64,000 bases of DNA, taken from the NCBI RefSeq assembly GCF_900142955.1, contig NZ_FRCP01000009.1, forward strand, positions 1 to 64,000. Direction: 5' to 3'. Numbering within the stretch: position 1 is the stretch's first letter; the number at the start of each line of letters is the position of its first letter. This DNA is from Anaerosporobacter mobilis DSM 15930 (GTDB lineage: Bacteria > Bacillota > Clostridia > Lachnospirales > Lachnospiraceae). Both the position numbers and the translations under genes were made by a program. The notes beneath the pieces were generated by a model. The model was given only the letters and a program-made list of their open reading frames with translations, did not search any database and was not told where the DNA came from. Of the stretch, positions 62,553 to 64,000 are shown piece after piece.

Positions 62553-63605
62553 ATGTTGAAAATTAATTTTGATTTTGAGGAACTATTAGGAGATATTATA
62601 TCGTTTAATGGTCTATACATTGATTTGTTGGATTGTAATGAATATACAATTTGGTATTTAATTAGGCAGGCTGGCATCAAAAGTTTTTTACCTGTTTTAA
62701 ATACAAAGGCATTTTATAATAATAAATCAAATATAGACGAAATTGGTTTTGGAATTTATAGGGATTTGAATCTAAAAGAGATAAAAAATAATTTAGATAA
62801 GTATTATAATATCAAAATTGTACATTTTGATAAAACCAAAAGTAATTTTATTGACTTTATTAAAGATGGAATTAGTAAAAAACAATTTATATTCACATTA
62901 TACGACTTCTATTATGATACATTAGTAAGTGATCCCAAAGTACATGATTTACACGGACATCCGGTCACTGGAATCGATGATGAGCGAGACATTTTTTTAA
63001 GTCTACTACCGGGTAAATATGAAGTAAGGTTTGTCGATTTAGAAAGAATGCTTCGTGAATATATAGAGGTATCAAGTGAAGCTGAAAATTATTGTTTTTA
63101 TTTGGAAACTTCAAAGTTTAATTATCCAAATGATACAAAAGTATTAAATATTATTCAAACTGATATTATAAATACCCTAAACGATTGGAAAGAAGAAATT
63201 GAATATTTCAATCAATATATTATTGAATTAAATAAAGTTATATCTTTTACTCAAGAGAACAAAAAAGATTTTGCTTTAAAAGAAAGATTACTATTTAATT
63301 CCATTATGGAAGGAATGCATGGTAATTTTATATTTAAACTGAGATTAATCTCTGAAAATTATAACGTTAGTACATATGATTTTGAAGAGGAATTTTTTAA
63401 TAACAGAAAGCAAAGTATTATTATTTCAAATCTCTACAGAAAAGCAGCTGTAATCCTAGATGATGACGAAGCATATTTTAATGATCTAATCCGCAGAATT
63501 TCCCAGAATATTTATAAGTTTTTCGTAGTTGAAAGCAGTGAAATTTTATATAAATTCATAGAATTTATAAGAAAGGAGGGAATTGTTGATGTTTTTGAGA
63601 ATTAA
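62553..63605 (+). CDS. BtrH-like/C39-like protein (2), divergent
   Basis: The 350-residue protein has a similar layout to the BtrH-like protein at 60901, with an N-terminal region, a central HDLHGHPVTGIDDERDIFLS segment like the His/Asp part of a C39 fold near residue 130, and a long helical C-terminus. The expected N-terminal cysteine is not clear, with Cys28 (LLDCNEY) as a possible substitute. GAGGAGCGG precedes the ATG. It may be a non-catalytic partner or a variant acyltransferase. Its stop overlaps the next gene. Confidence 0.6.
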   Translation: MLKINFDFEELLGDIISFNGLYIDLLDCNEYTIWYLIRQAGIKSFLPVLNTKAFYNNKSNIDEIGFGIYRDLNLKEIKNNLDKYYNIKIVHFDKTKSNFIDFIKDGISKKQFIFTLYDFYYDTLVSDPKVHDLHGHPVTGIDDERDIFLSLLPGKYEVRFVDLERMLREYIEVSSEAENYCFYLETSKFNYPNDTKVLNIIQTDIINTLNDWKEEIEYFNQYIIELNKVISFTQENKKDFALKERLLFNSIMEGMHGNFIFKLRLISENYNVSTYDFEEEFFNNRKQSIIISNLYRKAAVILDDDEAYFNDLIRRISQNIYKFFVVESSEILYKFIEFIRKEGIVDVFEN

Positions 63606-64000
63606 TGAAGCTGTTAAATTCATTAATACTTTTGGAAATGAGTTTCAAAAAAAATATTATAGGTCTCTATTTGGAAATTACAATATCGATCAAACCATAA
63701 TGTATTTGGAAAAATTTCAAAATGCTGATGGGGGCTGGTTCCAGATTGATCCGGATTACAAGGGAACTGTTAGTAGTATAACTTGCACAATGACGGCTTT
63801 TGGCAAGCTGGAACGATTAAATATTATGAAGTCACCTTTAATTGATAAATCAAAGCTATATTTACAAAAAAATCAAAAATGCGATGGCTTGTGGGACGAA
63901 CCTGTTGAAATTTTAGATTTTGATCCACCCTATTGGTACTATCCAAGAATTAAAGAGAATCAAATTTGGTTTACCAATGGCATGCTGCGTTATGTAATTT
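63589..64000 (+). CDS. Prenyltransferase/terpene-cyclase-fold protein, N-terminal part (runs off right edge)
   Basis: GAAAGGAGGG is followed by an ATG at 63589 inside the end of the preceding gene. The visible 137 codons have toroid-type repeats: YLEKFQNADGGWF near 40-52 and YLQKNQKCDGLWDE near 95-108. The QxxDGxW pattern is that of squalene/oxidosqualene cyclase and prenyltransferase alpha-alpha barrels. Function cannot be set from the fragment. It could be a structural or substrate-binding toroid protein rather than a terpene cyclase. The cluster continues beyond the window. Confidence 0.75.
   Translation, partial: MFLRINEAVKFINTFGNEFQKKYYRSLFGNYNIDQTIMYLEKFQNADGGWFQIDPDYKGTVSSITCTMTAFGKLERLNIMKSPLIDKSKLYLQKNQKCDGLWDEPVEILDFDPPYWYYPRIKENQIWFTNGMLRYVI

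Noticed and set aside
1..64000. CRISPR arrays, tRNA or rRNA genes
   Set aside because: No regularly spaced direct repeats, no tRNA-like cloverleaf with CCA-end context and no rRNA signature were seen while reading; no computational scan could be run.

Overview
The window is AT-rich DNA with strong GGAGG-type ribosome-binding sites. It carries MobC- and MobP3-type mobilization remnants and many oxygen-sensitive radical SAM enzymes. This points to a low-GC anaerobic Firmicute, most likely a Clostridia/Lachnospiraceae member; that is inference from gene style, not a marker gene.

Layout. (1) 1-8.5 kb is mobile-element debris: the start of an IS110-family transposase with its structured non-coding end, several small or broken genes, a phage-type DNA cytosine methyltransferase, and a three-gene kinase / receiver / HNH nuclease set that looks like a defence system but has lost the front of its kinase gene. 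An IS256 transposase fossil follows. (2) 8.5-16.7 kb is a compact RiPP locus: a 29-residue precursor peptide with a good promoter and a terminator-like hairpin, a radical SAM/SPASM maturase, two ABC exporters, and a divergent TldD/TldE protease pair. (3) 17-21 kb is a broken mobilization module (MobC, truncated relaxase, frameshifted MobP3 relaxase) containing a membrane protein and a possible PD-(D/E)XK protein. (4) 21.8-25.5 kb holds ordinary accessory genes (UDG-like, DUF4256, AraC, DUF1349).

(5) 25.8-64 kb, running off the right edge, is a large biosynthetic gene cluster and the main discovery here. It encodes most of the 3-amino-5-hydroxybenzoate (AHBA) pathway: an AroB-like synthase, an AroQ-like dehydratase, an AHBA synthase, a Gfo/Idh oxidoreductase, an HAD phosphatase and a ROK sugar kinase. 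No modular PKS or NRPS is visible. Instead there is a free carrier protein, a stand-alone AMP ligase, a family 2 glycosyltransferase, a PIG-L deacetylase, two methyltransferase-like proteins, an SDR and a carbamoyltransferase. That set matches the early logic of mitomycin biosynthesis: AHBA loaded on a carrier, N-glycosylated, deacetylated, later carbamoylated and methylated. Added to this are a diaminopropionate pair (SbnA/SbnB-like), a private SAM synthetase, CysD/CysN sulfate activation with three alkaline-phosphatase-superfamily proteins and a TauE-type transporter, five radical SAM proteins (one fused to the HAD phosphatase), a type II thioesterase, and a right-hand set of SPASM, BtrH-like, VOC and prenyltransferase-fold proteins.

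Working model (inference): a carbamoylated, methylated and possibly sulfated AHBA-aminosugar metabolite, perhaps bearing diaminopropionate, made by an anaerobe that uses radical SAM chemistry. DAHP synthase and transketolase functions, the right end of the cluster and the product are not visible.
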